Source of the DNA: a virus | Direction: 5' to 3' (one strand) | DNA length: 62,072 nt | IMG/VR virus record: IMGVR_UViG_3300042568_001301 | Coordinates: 1 to 62,072 of that record | In this document: positions 15,179 to 21,614 of the stretch, piece by piece | How the letters are laid out: each line of letters starts with the position of its first letter | How positions within the stretch are numbered: the stretch's first letter is position 1 | Notes under the pieces: model-generated | What the model was told of the DNA's origin: nothing | What the model saw: only the letters and a program-made list of their open reading frames with translations | The model's database searches: none | Position numbers and translations under genes: made by a program

Positions 15179-16489
15179 ATGGCAGACCTCAAAGAATTTT
15201 TCGCTCCCTTCGTTACCCAGAAGGTCGATCCAGCCAATGGGATTATCTACGGCGTCTCGGTGATCACCTCGGGCATCAAAGCCCGCGGGCATGATCTCGA
15301 AGTCGATAGCACCACCCTATCTCAAATTAAAGAATGTGCCGAAAAGCTCGGCACGGTTCCCGTGAAGTGGAATCACCGCACCGGCGCGGATGCCGTGGCG
15401 GGGTATCTGGAAAATTTCCGCATCGAGGGCGGCAAACTCCTCGGCGATTGGCACCTTCTCAAAAGCCACTCGCAATTCGGCCAAGCGATCGAAATGGCCG
15501 AGCGCATGCCCCGCAATGTGGGCCTTTCCGCCGCCTTCATGGGCGAGGACGAAATGAGCGGCGGCGTCAAAAAGGCGCGCTGCTCAGAACTCATTTCCGT
15601 GGATCTCGTGGCGCAACCCGCCGCGAATCCTAACGGCCTCTTCGAGGCGAAGATGCCAGAGCAGTCCACGGAACTCGCCTCGCAAGTTGACACAATAACC
15701 ACAAACCGTATGGATCAAAATACCAACACAAACACCAACGCAGTGGCGGATGAGCCCTCCTTGAAGGATGTTCTCGCGGCCCTGAATCAACTCTCTGAGC
15801 AGGTCACTGCCCAGCAAGAGACTATCGCCGCCCTGCAAGGTGCGGAAAACAATGAGGCCGAGGATATCTCGATCGAGGAGATCATGGATCTCACCGACGA
15901 AGACATCTTTGCGCTTCTCCAAGCCGGTGAAATTTCCGAAGAGGACGCCGCTGGGATCAAAGCCTACCAAGCCGAAGTCGTTGCCGCCAACGAGGCCGAG
16001 CAATCTGAAGGCCAAGGCGAAGACGAGCCAGCCGAAGGCGAACTCGCTGGCATTGGCGCCGGTTCGGATAGCTCCTCCACAGGATCTTCCGCCGAACTCT
16101 CCGCGCTTCAAAAACAAGTCAAGGAACTCAGCGCCCGTTTCGAGCGCGAAGACGCCGCGACTGAAAATGCCGAGATCGAACACTATTTCGCAACCATCGA
16201 GGGCAACCTCACCACCCTCGCCCAGGAGAAAGCTGCGCTCACCGAGTTCAGCGAGAAACTCCAAGCCGAGAACGAGGCTCTCCGTCACGCCGTGAAAACT
16301 GGCACCCGCCCGCTGGCATTCAGCGCCGAGGGCCGCGCCACCACTGGCAGCCATGGCGAACTCCATGAGTTCGATAGCCGCGTGAAGAACCACACCGAAT
16401 CGGGCAAGACCCGCGCACAAGCCGTGATGCTCGCCCACAAAGAAAATCCGGAAGCCCACCAAGATTGGATCCGGCAGCAAAGCAAATAA
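15179..16489 (+). CDS. Prohead serine protease fused to scaffold domain
   Basis: 436 residues. The N-terminal part (1-160) is a phage maturation protease: H66 in KWNHRTG, S117 in VGLSAAF, then ELISVDLVAQPAANPNGLF, a segment typical of this protease class. From about 180 on it is a highly acidic, coiled-coil scaffold (LKDVLAALNQLSEQV; SALQKQVKELSARFERE; EKLQAENEALRHAV) ending in a basic tail (HEFDSRVK...IRQQSK) that could bind the capsid protein. The protease begins MADLKEFF, itself an LREF-like motif. A nested in-frame start at 15710 would make the scaffold alone, as in lambda C/Nu3. The processed substrates may include the LREL-motif proteins; this is inference. Confidence 0.88.
   Translation: MADLKEFFAPFVTQKVDPANGIIYGVSVITSGIKARGHDLEVDSTTLSQIKECAEKLGTVPVKWNHRTGADAVAGYLENFRIEGGKLLGDWHLLKSHSQFGQAIEMAERMPRNVGLSAAFMGEDEMSGGVKKARCSELISVDLVAQPAANPNGLFEAKMPEQSTELASQVDTITTNRMDQNTNTNTNAVADEPSLKDVLAALNQLSEQVTAQQETIAALQGAENNEAEDISIEEIMDLTDEDIFALLQAGEISEEDAAGIKAYQAEVVAANEAEQSEGQGEDEPAEGELAGIGAGSDSSSTGSSAELSALQKQVKELSARFEREDAATENAEIEHYFATIEGNLTTLAQEKAALTEFSEKLQAENEALRHAVKTGTRPLAFSAEGRATTGSHGELHEFDSRVKNHTESGKTRAQAVMLAHKENPEAHQDWIRQQSK
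15686..15691 (+). promoter_or_regulatory. GTTGAC signal for nested scaffold start (ATG 15710)
   Basis: Inside the protease/scaffold gene, 18 nt before in-frame ATG 15710 (M178). The gap is A/C-rich and unstructured (ACAATAACCACAAACCGT). It marks the point where the protease domain ends and the scaffold begins. Confidence 0.7.
15710..16489 (+). CDS. Nested scaffold protein (in-frame internal start)
   Basis: Predicted 259-residue product from M178 of the protease gene, starting MDQNTNTNTNAVADEP. It comprises only the acidic coiled-coil scaffold and the basic C-terminus. Separate production of scaffold from an internal start inside the protease gene is established for lambda (C and Nu3). The evidence here is the domain boundary, an in-frame ATG in an unstructured A-rich leader, and the GTTGAC signal at the correct spacing. 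Expression has not been shown, and a fusion-only scaffold remains possible. Confidence 0.65.
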   Translation: MDQNTNTNTNAVADEPSLKDVLAALNQLSEQVTAQQETIAALQGAENNEAEDISIEEIMDLTDEDIFALLQAGEISEEDAAGIKAYQAEVVAANEAEQSEGQGEDEPAEGELAGIGAGSDSSSTGSSAELSALQKQVKELSARFEREDAATENAEIEHYFATIEGNLTTLAQEKAALTEFSEKLQAENEALRHAVKTGTRPLAFSAEGRATTGSHGELHEFDSRVKNHTESGKTRAQAVMLAHKENPEAHQDWIRQQSK

Positions 16490-16508
16490 TTACCAAGGAT
16501 AATAATAT

Positions 16509-16877
16509 ATGAACTTCAATACTGTTGTTTCACTTCCAGCGGCTGCGGATTTTAGCGCCGTCGAAAACGCCTCCGTCAAATTCACATCTGCGGGCGTCGA
16601 GCTTGCGGGAGCTTCTGATCGAGTTATCGGAACCGTCATTCGCGCCGCCGCCCAGCCTTTTGTGGTTGGCAAGGCCTGCGACGTCTTCCTTCGCGGCAAT
16701 GGTTTCCATTATGTCCGCGTTGGCAATGCCACAGCGATCGCGATCGGCGACGAGCTGGAGCAAGCCGCCGGCGGCTTGTATGTCAAGAAAACCACCGGCG
16801 CCGCTGCTGCCCTCGCCATCGAGGCGGCTCCCGCCAACAGCAATGGAGGCGGCCAAATCCGCGCCATCCTGCTCTAA
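16509..16877 (+). CDS. Capsid decoration (cement) protein
   Basis: 122 residues, small, Ala/Gly-rich and beta-structured (SVKFTSAGVELAGASDRVIGTV; DVFLRGNGFHYVRVGNATAI). Position between protease/scaffold and major capsid protein and the size match head-stabilising proteins of the lambda gpD type or the DUF2190-like group; the exact family is uncertain. The leader AAGGATAATAATAT before ATG 16509 gives a weak Shine-Dalgarno and an A/T-rich unstructured start, as for the capsid gene, suiting strong expression. Confidence 0.8.
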   Translation: MNFNTVVSLPAAADFSAVENASVKFTSAGVELAGASDRVIGTVIRAAAQPFVVGKACDVFLRGNGFHYVRVGNATAIAIGDELEQAAGGLYVKKTTGAAAALAIEAAPANSNGGGQIRAILL

Positions 16878-16907
16878 AACAAATCACAATTAAATAGATA
16901 AACCAAT

Positions 16908-17867
16908 ATGGCTTACAATACCACAGATTCCGTTCCACGGCAGGACATCAGCACTCTCCTGATGGAGGCCGTGCACCAAGAAAAACACTACATCGCTCCG
17001 ATGCTTCTGCCGATCTACGGCAGCGAGCGCGAAGTGGGTCGCTATCCGAAATTCACCATCGGCAAGGGCGAACTCCTCAAGCGCGAGAGCCAAAAGCGCG
17101 GCGCTACCGGCACCTACAACGAGTCCGATGAGGTCTTCGAGTGGGACAACTATCAGACCGTCGAATACGGCCACGAGAAGCGCATCGATGATGTCGTCCG
17201 CAAGCAAATGCGCGACTTCTTCGACGCCGAAATGGTGACAGCGAAATTCTGCTCAAACAAATTGATGCTGGATTACGAGATCGAGGCCGCTAACGCGCTC
17301 TTGAATCCGACCACCTTCACAGCTTCGGCTGCGAGCACCGCCTACACCGAGGCAAACCTCGACACGATGGATGTGCCTGCGGACATCAACGCCACCATCG
17401 AGCAACTCACCCTCTTGGGCGAGGAGCCCAACACGATGGTTTTGAGCCTTCCTCTCTTCAACCGCCTCAAGCGCTCGAAGAAACTCCAGACCTACCTGTA
17501 TGGTCACTTGAACACCACCCAAGGCGGCTCCAATATCACCTCGGAGATTATTGCGGCTTCCTTCGGTATCGCCAATGTGATCGTGGCTAAGAAGAGCTAC
17601 GACAGCGGCATCAAAGGCAAGACCAGCGTTGGCCCCGTATGGAGCAACAACTACATCTGGATCGGCGATGTCCAAGGCGGCGACTTCATGAACGGCGGCG
17701 CAGGCCGCACGATCATCTGGGATGCCGACTCCGAAGGCGGTCTCTTCACCTCGGATCAATACCGCGACGAAGCTCGCCGCGGCGACAAGATCCGTGTTCG
17801 CTCGAACCGCACCATCAAGGTCATCAACCAAAATTCGGCCCGTCTCATCACGACGAACTGGGCCTAA
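16908..17867 (+). CDS. Major capsid protein
   Basis: 319 residues; forms the icosahedral shell. Assignment rests on position directly after protease, scaffold and decoration genes, a length of about 320 residues, and an HK97-fold-like composition: an N-terminal helix (DISTLLMEAVHQEKHYIAPMLLP), an E-loop-like region (GRYPKFTIGKGELLKRESQ), a long spine helix (VVRKQMRDFFDAEMVTAKFCSNKLMLDYE) and the C-terminal beta-rich A domain. The A/T-rich leader (AATTAAATAGATAAACCAAT) and a strong terminator immediately downstream suit a high-expression gene. Which capsid subfamily it belongs to cannot be told from sequence alone. Confidence 0.88.
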   Translation: MAYNTTDSVPRQDISTLLMEAVHQEKHYIAPMLLPIYGSEREVGRYPKFTIGKGELLKRESQKRGATGTYNESDEVFEWDNYQTVEYGHEKRIDDVVRKQMRDFFDAEMVTAKFCSNKLMLDYEIEAANALLNPTTFTASAASTAYTEANLDTMDVPADINATIEQLTLLGEEPNTMVLSLPLFNRLKRSKKLQTYLYGHLNTTQGGSNITSEIIAASFGIANVIVAKKSYDSGIKGKTSVGPVWSNNYIWIGDVQGGDFMNGGAGRTIIWDADSEGGLFTSDQYRDEARRGDKIRVRSNRTIKVINQNSARLITTNWA

Positions 17868-17869
17868 TC

Positions 17870-17922
17870 GGGAGAGGGGGGCCGTTTAGCCGGGCTGCGG
17901 CGGCTCCCCTCCCAACCTTTTT
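17870..17922 (+). terminator. Intrinsic terminator after the major capsid gene
   Basis: Near-complementary arms GGGAGAGGGGGGCCG (17870-17884) and CGGCTCCCCTCCC (17901-17913), then AACC and TTTTT (17918-17922). Three nucleotides after the capsid stop, before the tRNA gene. Confidence 0.7.
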
Positions 17923-17925
17923 GAA

Positions 17926-17999
17926 TGCAGGATAGAGAAACGGTATCTCACGAGGCCCATAACCTTGGGTTCCGGGTTCAACTCCCGGTCCTGCTACCA
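17926..17999 (+). tRNA. tRNA with CAT anticodon (Met, or Ile2)
   Basis: A 74-nt cloverleaf with encoded CCA. Acceptor 17926-17932 pairs with 17989-17995 except a T-T first pair. The D arm is GAGA/TCTC, the anticodon stem CGAGG/CCTTG, and the loop CCCATAA with CAT at 17958-17960. The variable loop is 4 nt and the T arm CCGGG-TTCAACT-CCCGG. Position 33 is C instead of the near-universal T. The mismatched first pair recalls initiator tRNAs, but three consecutive G-C pairs in the anticodon stem are absent. A lysidine-modified Ile2 tRNA is also possible. It sits between the capsid terminator and an LREL-motif gene. Confidence 0.85.
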
Positions 18000-18054
18000 T
18001 TTACCACCACCACGAACCGCTGGCAGACCGGTCCCAAAGTCTGCCAATTTTTTT

Positions 18055-18843
18055 ATGACTGTTAAACAATCTGACGCAGATCAGCTGCAGAAGCAAAAAA
18101 ATGCAAAAATGGCTATGCTTCGTTACCAAGCCAGCAAGTCGATCGATGCCCAAGGAGACAAGATGACGATGCCTGGTCTGGCTTTGGGGGCTCTGACTGG
18201 TGCGGCGATCGGATCTAGAAAGGGTGGAGTGTTGCCGGTGGCTGCTGTGGGTGGCGCGTTGGGAATGCTTGGGCTCCGCATGGCTGGTAAGGCAGATGAA
18301 AGAAATCGACTGAACAACTTGGCTAAAGATATGAAAAAAACAAACCTACAAGCACTTAAACCTGCGCTTCGCGAACTCGCGGCTCGCTCGGAACAACTCA
18401 AGGAATTCGCCATGGTGCGCGACGCCAGTGGCCGTTATGTCGAAGTCGAAGAAGATGGATTTCCCGTCGGCGCGGCTGTAAAGGCAGGTGCGGGCGCGGC
18501 TGCTCTCGGCGGCGCAGGCTACGGAGCTTACAGAGGGCATCAAGCAATCATGGGGAAATTCGGCACTTTCGGTCCTATGGAGGCGGGTAAAAACCGCTAT
18601 GTCGAGGCTTACAAAGGTGCTGGAGCCGCTGGGTTCGGGGCCGTTAAAGCTGGTGGCCAAGCTGGCTGGGACTCTTTAAAAAATGCTGGACAAGGAGCGA
18701 TGAACTCCTCTCAGACTGCCGTTCAGAGCGGAGTGAACTCCGCTAAGACGGCTGCTCAATCGGGATTGAATACCGCTAAAAAATCCGGATTTGGAAGAAG
18801 GCTGCGCGCCGGATTGCTCGGGGCTGCTCGCTGGATGAAATAA
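18055..18843 (+). CDS. LRELAARSEQ-motif protein with hydrophobic Gly segments and helical repeats
   Basis: 262 residues. Order of parts: a basic N-terminus; a Gly/Ala hydrophobic segment (about 41-76, LALGALTGAAIG, AVGGALGMLG); the motif LKPALRELAARSEQLKEFA (101-119); a second hydrophobic Gly/Ala segment (about 138-160, AGAGAAALGGAGYGAY); then 11-residue amphipathic repeats (AVQSGVNSAKTAAQSGLNTAKK, about 222-243) and a basic end. Start ATG 18055 is chosen because longer forms would run into the tRNA gene. No known family. The hydrophobic pair around the motif is the same design as in the proteins at 6034 and 9712. Confidence 0.72.
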   Translation: MTVKQSDADQLQKQKNAKMAMLRYQASKSIDAQGDKMTMPGLALGALTGAAIGSRKGGVLPVAAVGGALGMLGLRMAGKADERNRLNNLAKDMKKTNLQALKPALRELAARSEQLKEFAMVRDASGRYVEVEEDGFPVGAAVKAGAGAAALGGAGYGAYRGHQAIMGKFGTFGPMEAGKNRYVEAYKGAGAAGFGAVKAGGQAGWDSLKNAGQGAMNSSQTAVQSGVNSAKTAAQSGLNTAKKSGFGRRLRAGLLGAARWMK

Positions 18844-18860
18844 TAAGTCTGCCTCTCTTT

Positions 18861-19388
18861 ATGATTAACCACAAGCTCGCTTTGGGAATGGGGCGCCTCG
18901 GTGACGGCGGCCCTATGGATAAGCTCATGAAGGCGTGGGCTAATTCAAAAATTCGTCCTTCTGCCTCTACATTGAAAGCTGCCCAAAAGCTGCCTAATAG
19001 TTATCCTCAAAAGAAAGCGGCTTTGAGAGGAGTTATCTCGCGCGACGAGATTGCAGATCTTTTGCGGAACGCGAGGTCTGAGAAGGATTTCTCAGCCAAC
19101 CTCAAACTCCAACTCCGTGAACTCGCCGCCCGCTCCGAGCGGGTGGTGGAATTTGCGGGCGGGTATGTGAATACAAGCCAGGGTGTGTTGAACGAATCCG
19201 GCGCGGGAGGGCATTTCAATCGAAATGCCGGAGCTTACTACGGCACCCTTTTGTTTCCCGGTGTTGGCACAGCGATCGGGGCGCTCATCGATCTGAACCG
19301 CCGGAAAAAGAATCGCATCTACACCGAAGAGGAAAACCCGATTTCCGATAGAACAGCAGCAAGCTTGGCGCGGGGATTTTCAAAATGA
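18861..19388 (+). CDS. LRELAARSER-motif protein, medium form
   Basis: 175 residues. A basic helical N-terminus leads into the motif LKLQLRELAARSERVVEFAG (81-100). A Gly/Asn-rich linker and one hydrophobic segment (about 126-146, YYGTLLFPGVGTAIGALIDL) follow, then a basic tail. The motif has the longest match to the family consensus. The stop overlaps the next start (ATGA at 19385), so it forms a two-gene unit with that gene. Confidence 0.72.
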   Translation: MINHKLALGMGRLGDGGPMDKLMKAWANSKIRPSASTLKAAQKLPNSYPQKKAALRGVISRDEIADLLRNARSEKDFSANLKLQLRELAARSERVVEFAGGYVNTSQGVLNESGAGGHFNRNAGAYYGTLLFPGVGTAIGALIDLNRRKKNRIYTEEENPISDRTAASLARGFSK

Positions 19389-19960
19389 GTTCTTTGCGTG
19401 AATTTTCCTCGGCAATCATGCAGAAGCATCTCCTTCGGGCCAAGCTTCGCCAATTGGTGAATAAGGCGCGGGTCTATGGACGCACTCCGGAGAATGTGGG
19501 AGAGATTAAAAAGGGCTGGGGCGCATACGATGCCATGAAAGCGCGAGCTTTCGCCGCTCAAGTCGCCGCTCTTCGTGAACTCGCCGCCCGCTCCGCGCGG
19601 GTGGTGGAGCTGGCTCGCGGGGATTATGTAATCAAGCACATGAAGTTGAATCCAGGCGCGTGGCGTGGAGCGACCGACACAAAAAGAGCGGCTCAAGGGA
19701 AATTTAGCCAGCGGATGACAGAAGCTATTCAAGACGTTTTAGACGACAAGAGAAAGTTACCATTCTCCGTAAGTAACAATCGGGGCTCGGTTGCTGCTGA
19801 TTATGCTAAACAGGCCAGAGATGAGATGGCTATGTCAAGAAAGGAGATTGCTTGGTGGCTAAGAAGTCAAAGAGAGGCCGCTCAAGGTCGATCTTTCCGG
19901 CCATTCAGCGATCATCTTTATCACGCGCGAGAGCGCGGCTCGAGGTCGCAAATGTTTTAA
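19385..19960 (+). CDS. LREF/LRELAARSAR-motif protein
   Basis: 191 residues with two motif copies: MSSLREFSS at the N-terminus and AALRELAARSARVVELARGDY at 61-81. The second copy joins the LRELAARS form to the ELARGDY block of the protein at 4587, which shows the two variants are one family. The rest is basic and helical, with an Arg/Ser-rich end (RERGSRSQMF). No hydrophobic segment. This is the last family member before the SSB gene. Confidence 0.72.
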   Translation: MSSLREFSSAIMQKHLLRAKLRQLVNKARVYGRTPENVGEIKKGWGAYDAMKARAFAAQVAALRELAARSARVVELARGDYVIKHMKLNPGAWRGATDTKRAAQGKFSQRMTEAIQDVLDDKRKLPFSVSNNRGSVAADYAKQARDEMAMSRKEIAWWLRSQREAAQGRSFRPFSDHLYHARERGSRSQMF

Positions 19961-20098
19961 CAAAATTTTAGTAGGCATGGGCATGGCAGGCAAGCCGTGA
20001 GTGCCATGGAGGAGGTTTTTTCAAGGATGCGTCCTTGAAATTCATCCTAAGCGCCGCAAACCGCAGCGGCTCCTCCGAACCACGGGGCGGAATGAAAG
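19961..20098. other. Non-coding gap with hairpin between LREL cluster and SSB
   Basis: No convincing gene. It contains a perfect hairpin TTTCAAGGA-TGCG-TCCTTGAAA at 20019-20040. The T-run lies 5' of the hairpin on the plus strand, so it is not a plus-strand terminator; an RNA-structure or protein-binding role is open. Confidence 0.5.
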
Positions 20099-20124
20099 CG
20101 CCATCTCTCAAGGATGGCGTTTTT
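20099..20124 (+). terminator. Intrinsic terminator upstream of SSB
   Basis: CGCCATC (20099-20105), 7-nt loop, GATGGCG (20113-20119), then TTTTT (20120-20124). The next base starts GTTGAC, leaving only 21 nt between the T-tract and the SSB start codon. Confidence 0.75.
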
Positions 20125-20130
20125 GTTGAC
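20125..20130 (+). promoter_or_regulatory. GTTGAC start-associated signal for SSB (ATG 20146)
   Basis: 15-nt gap to ATG 20146, immediately after a terminator T-tract. If the terminator works, the SSB message must come from readthrough or from initiation within about 20 nt of the start codon. Confidence 0.65.
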
Positions 20131-20145
20131 CATGCGATTGGGGGC

Positions 20146-20550
20146 ATGGCGAATGTAAACAAGGTGATTCTCATCGGGAATCTCACGCGGAATGTGGAGG
20201 TGAAGTTCACCTCCAAGGGAACGGCGGTGGCCTCGGCCTCTCTGGCGATCAACCGCAGCTACAAGACCGACCAGGGCGAGAAGCGGGAGGAAACGACTTT
20301 TGTGGATGTGGACTTCTGGGGGCGCGTGGCCGAGATCGTGGCGGAATACGCGAAGAAGGGCGATCCGCTCTATGTCGAGGGGCGGCTCAAGCAGGAAAGC
20401 TGGGAGGAAAAAGAAACCGGCAAAAAGCGCACACGCTTGAAGATTGTGGGCGAAAACATTCAACTCTTAGGCTCTCGCTCGAAAGCCCCCTCCCCTGCCC
20501 CACAGGCAGGGGCGGAAGCAGGGCCATCCGAAGAGACGGAGCCATTTTAA
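20146..20550 (+). CDS. ssb: Single-stranded DNA-binding protein
   Basis: 134 residues. N-terminal OB fold with the classic bacterial SSB opening (NKVILIGNLTRNVEVKFT), then ASLAINRSYK, FVDVDFWGRVAEIVAEYAKKGD and LYVEGRLKQESWE. A short Pro/Ala linker ends in an acidic tip EETEPF, the kind of C-terminus that recruits repair and replication proteins. Binds ssDNA as a tetramer in known relatives. The start is set by the conserved N-terminus and the GTTGAC signal; a longer upstream reading frame would run through the terminator. Its position among structural genes, far from any visible replication gene, is unusual. Confidence 0.95.
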   Translation: MANVNKVILIGNLTRNVEVKFTSKGTAVASASLAINRSYKTDQGEKREETTFVDVDFWGRVAEIVAEYAKKGDPLYVEGRLKQESWEEKETGKKRTRLKIVGENIQLLGSRSKAPSPAPQAGAEAGPSEETEPF

Positions 20551-20551
20551 T

Positions 20552-20806
20552 ATGCCAAGGATCATTTACACGATTTATAACACGAAAGACCTGACTCAAA
20601 AGAAGGTCTTGAATGCCATGGGGTATGAGCAGGCGTTGGAGGAGGCTTTACTGGGGTTGGGATTCACTCACTCCGACATCACGAGGCTTGGAACTGGCGT
20701 GGGCGATCTGGAGCTGGCGTTGAGCGATCTGGGCTGGGTGGTCGGCAAGGATGTGGATGCGCCGTATCAAGACGAGCACATGATGTCGATGCAGTCGCGG
20801 GGTTGA
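20552..20806 (+). CDS. Small hypothetical protein in head-tail region
   Basis: 84 residues, alpha/beta (MPRIIYTIYNTKDLTQKKVLNAMGYEQ), acidic towards the end. Not recognised. It starts 1 nt after the SSB stop and its TGA is embedded in the GTTGAC of the following gene. Its position between capsid and tail genes suggests a connector or assembly role, without direct support. Confidence 0.6.
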   Translation: MPRIIYTIYNTKDLTQKKVLNAMGYEQALEEALLGLGFTHSDITRLGTGVGDLELALSDLGWVVGKDVDAPYQDEHMMSMQSRG

Positions 20807-20807
20807 C
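20802..20807 (+). promoter_or_regulatory. GTTGAC start-associated signal (ATG 20824)
   Basis: 16-nt gap to ATG 20824; its TGA is the upstream gene's stop. It selects MGFEDS as the start rather than an earlier TTG codon. Confidence 0.6.
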
Positions 20808-20823
20808 CATCGCGCCGGTGGCG

Positions 20824-21150
20824 ATGGGATTCGAGGATTCAATGGCATTGGCAGATGGCGCCCTTTTCGAGGAAATGGGCGCCTTGATCACGATCGGCGG
20901 GCAGACGATCTCGGCAATCCGGCAGCCCAGCGAGGCGACGAGCATGGCGGCGGACGGGGGGTTTGCAAAGGATCAGACGGCGAGGTTTGAGATTTCGATG
21001 GAGGACTTCGTGGCGAAGGCGGTGAAACTCGGGCAGAAGGTCGCCCAGGGCGCGGAGCAATGGCGAATCGCCTCCCTGCGTCACAAGGGCGGCACGATGG
21101 AACTGGTCTGCATGGCGACAAGCGGCCAGGGCGGGAGGGCGGAATTTTAA
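20824..21150 (+). CDS. Probable head-tail joining protein
   Basis: 108 residues: a short acidic helix, then a small beta-rich core (ALITIGGQTISAIRQ; TARFEISMEDF; WRIASLRHKGGTMELVCMA). The size, fold type and place between capsid genes and a tail-terminator-like gene match lambda gpFII-type joining proteins in siphophages. No diagnostic motif, so the call rests mainly on gene order. It ends 3 nt before the next ATG. Confidence 0.6.
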   Translation: MGFEDSMALADGALFEEMGALITIGGQTISAIRQPSEATSMAADGGFAKDQTARFEISMEDFVAKAVKLGQKVAQGAEQWRIASLRHKGGTMELVCMATSGQGGRAEF

Positions 21151-21153
21151 TTT

Positions 21154-21570
21154 ATGGATGAGGTCACTGGGCTTTTGGAGTCGGAGTTGGCGGCGTTGTT
21201 CACGCAGGATGCCGTGGTGGATTGCGATGTCTTGCCAGGGGCGGCGGTCGGCGAGCGGCCCGATGAGTATGTGAGCATCGTGGCGGTGGAGAGCGAGTAT
21301 CGGGCGATGCGATCCTATATTGTGGAGGTGGAATTTCGGTGCGTTGTGCCGCTGGATGATGCGGGGGCGCTTGGTAGGGCGAAGCAGAGGCTTCGCCAAG
21401 TTACGGATTTTCTTGCGGGAAATGCCTTGCGGCAATCTGGGCAGACTGGCCCGGGGCCGGTGACGCTGGCGTTGGCTGGATTTGTGATGCGATCCCTTTC
21501 GAGTCAAACCGGAGAGCGCAGTCGTGCGGAGATTGCGAGAGTGCGGTTCGGCGTTTCTGTGGTGAGTTGA
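21154..21570 (+). CDS. Probable tail terminator / minor tail protein
   Basis: 138 residues with an alpha/beta layout: an N-terminal helix (VTGLLESELAALFT), strands YVSIVAVESEYRAMRSYIVEVEFRCVV, then a long helix (ALGRAKQRLRQVTDFLAG) and a final strand pair. The layout and position, between the joining protein and the tail-tube genes, fit gpU-like terminators that cap the tail tube. Gene-order assignment; sequence identity not established. Its stop is inside a GTTGAC (21566-21571). Confidence 0.6.
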   Translation: MDEVTGLLESELAALFTQDAVVDCDVLPGAAVGERPDEYVSIVAVESEYRAMRSYIVEVEFRCVVPLDDAGALGRAKQRLRQVTDFLAGNALRQSGQTGPGPVTLALAGFVMRSLSSQTGERSRAEIARVRFGVSVVS

Positions 21571-21571
21571 C
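21566..21571 (+). promoter_or_regulatory. GTTGAC signal leading to a 3-codon mini-ORF
   Basis: 17 nt downstream is ATG 21589, which opens only ATG-CAG-TTT-TAA. The real gene start is ATG 21615, 14 nt after that stop, with AGGAGA at 21605-21610. The spacing rule is kept though the ATG is not a gene start; this could be a leader ORF or the remains of a former start. Confidence 0.45.
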
Positions 21572-21614
21572 AGCGCAGAGATTGGGAAATGCAGTTTTAA
21601 AAATAGGAGAAATT

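Noticed and set aside
20019-20040. Hairpin as plus-strand terminator
   Set aside because: The T-run lies before, not after, the stem on the plus strand.
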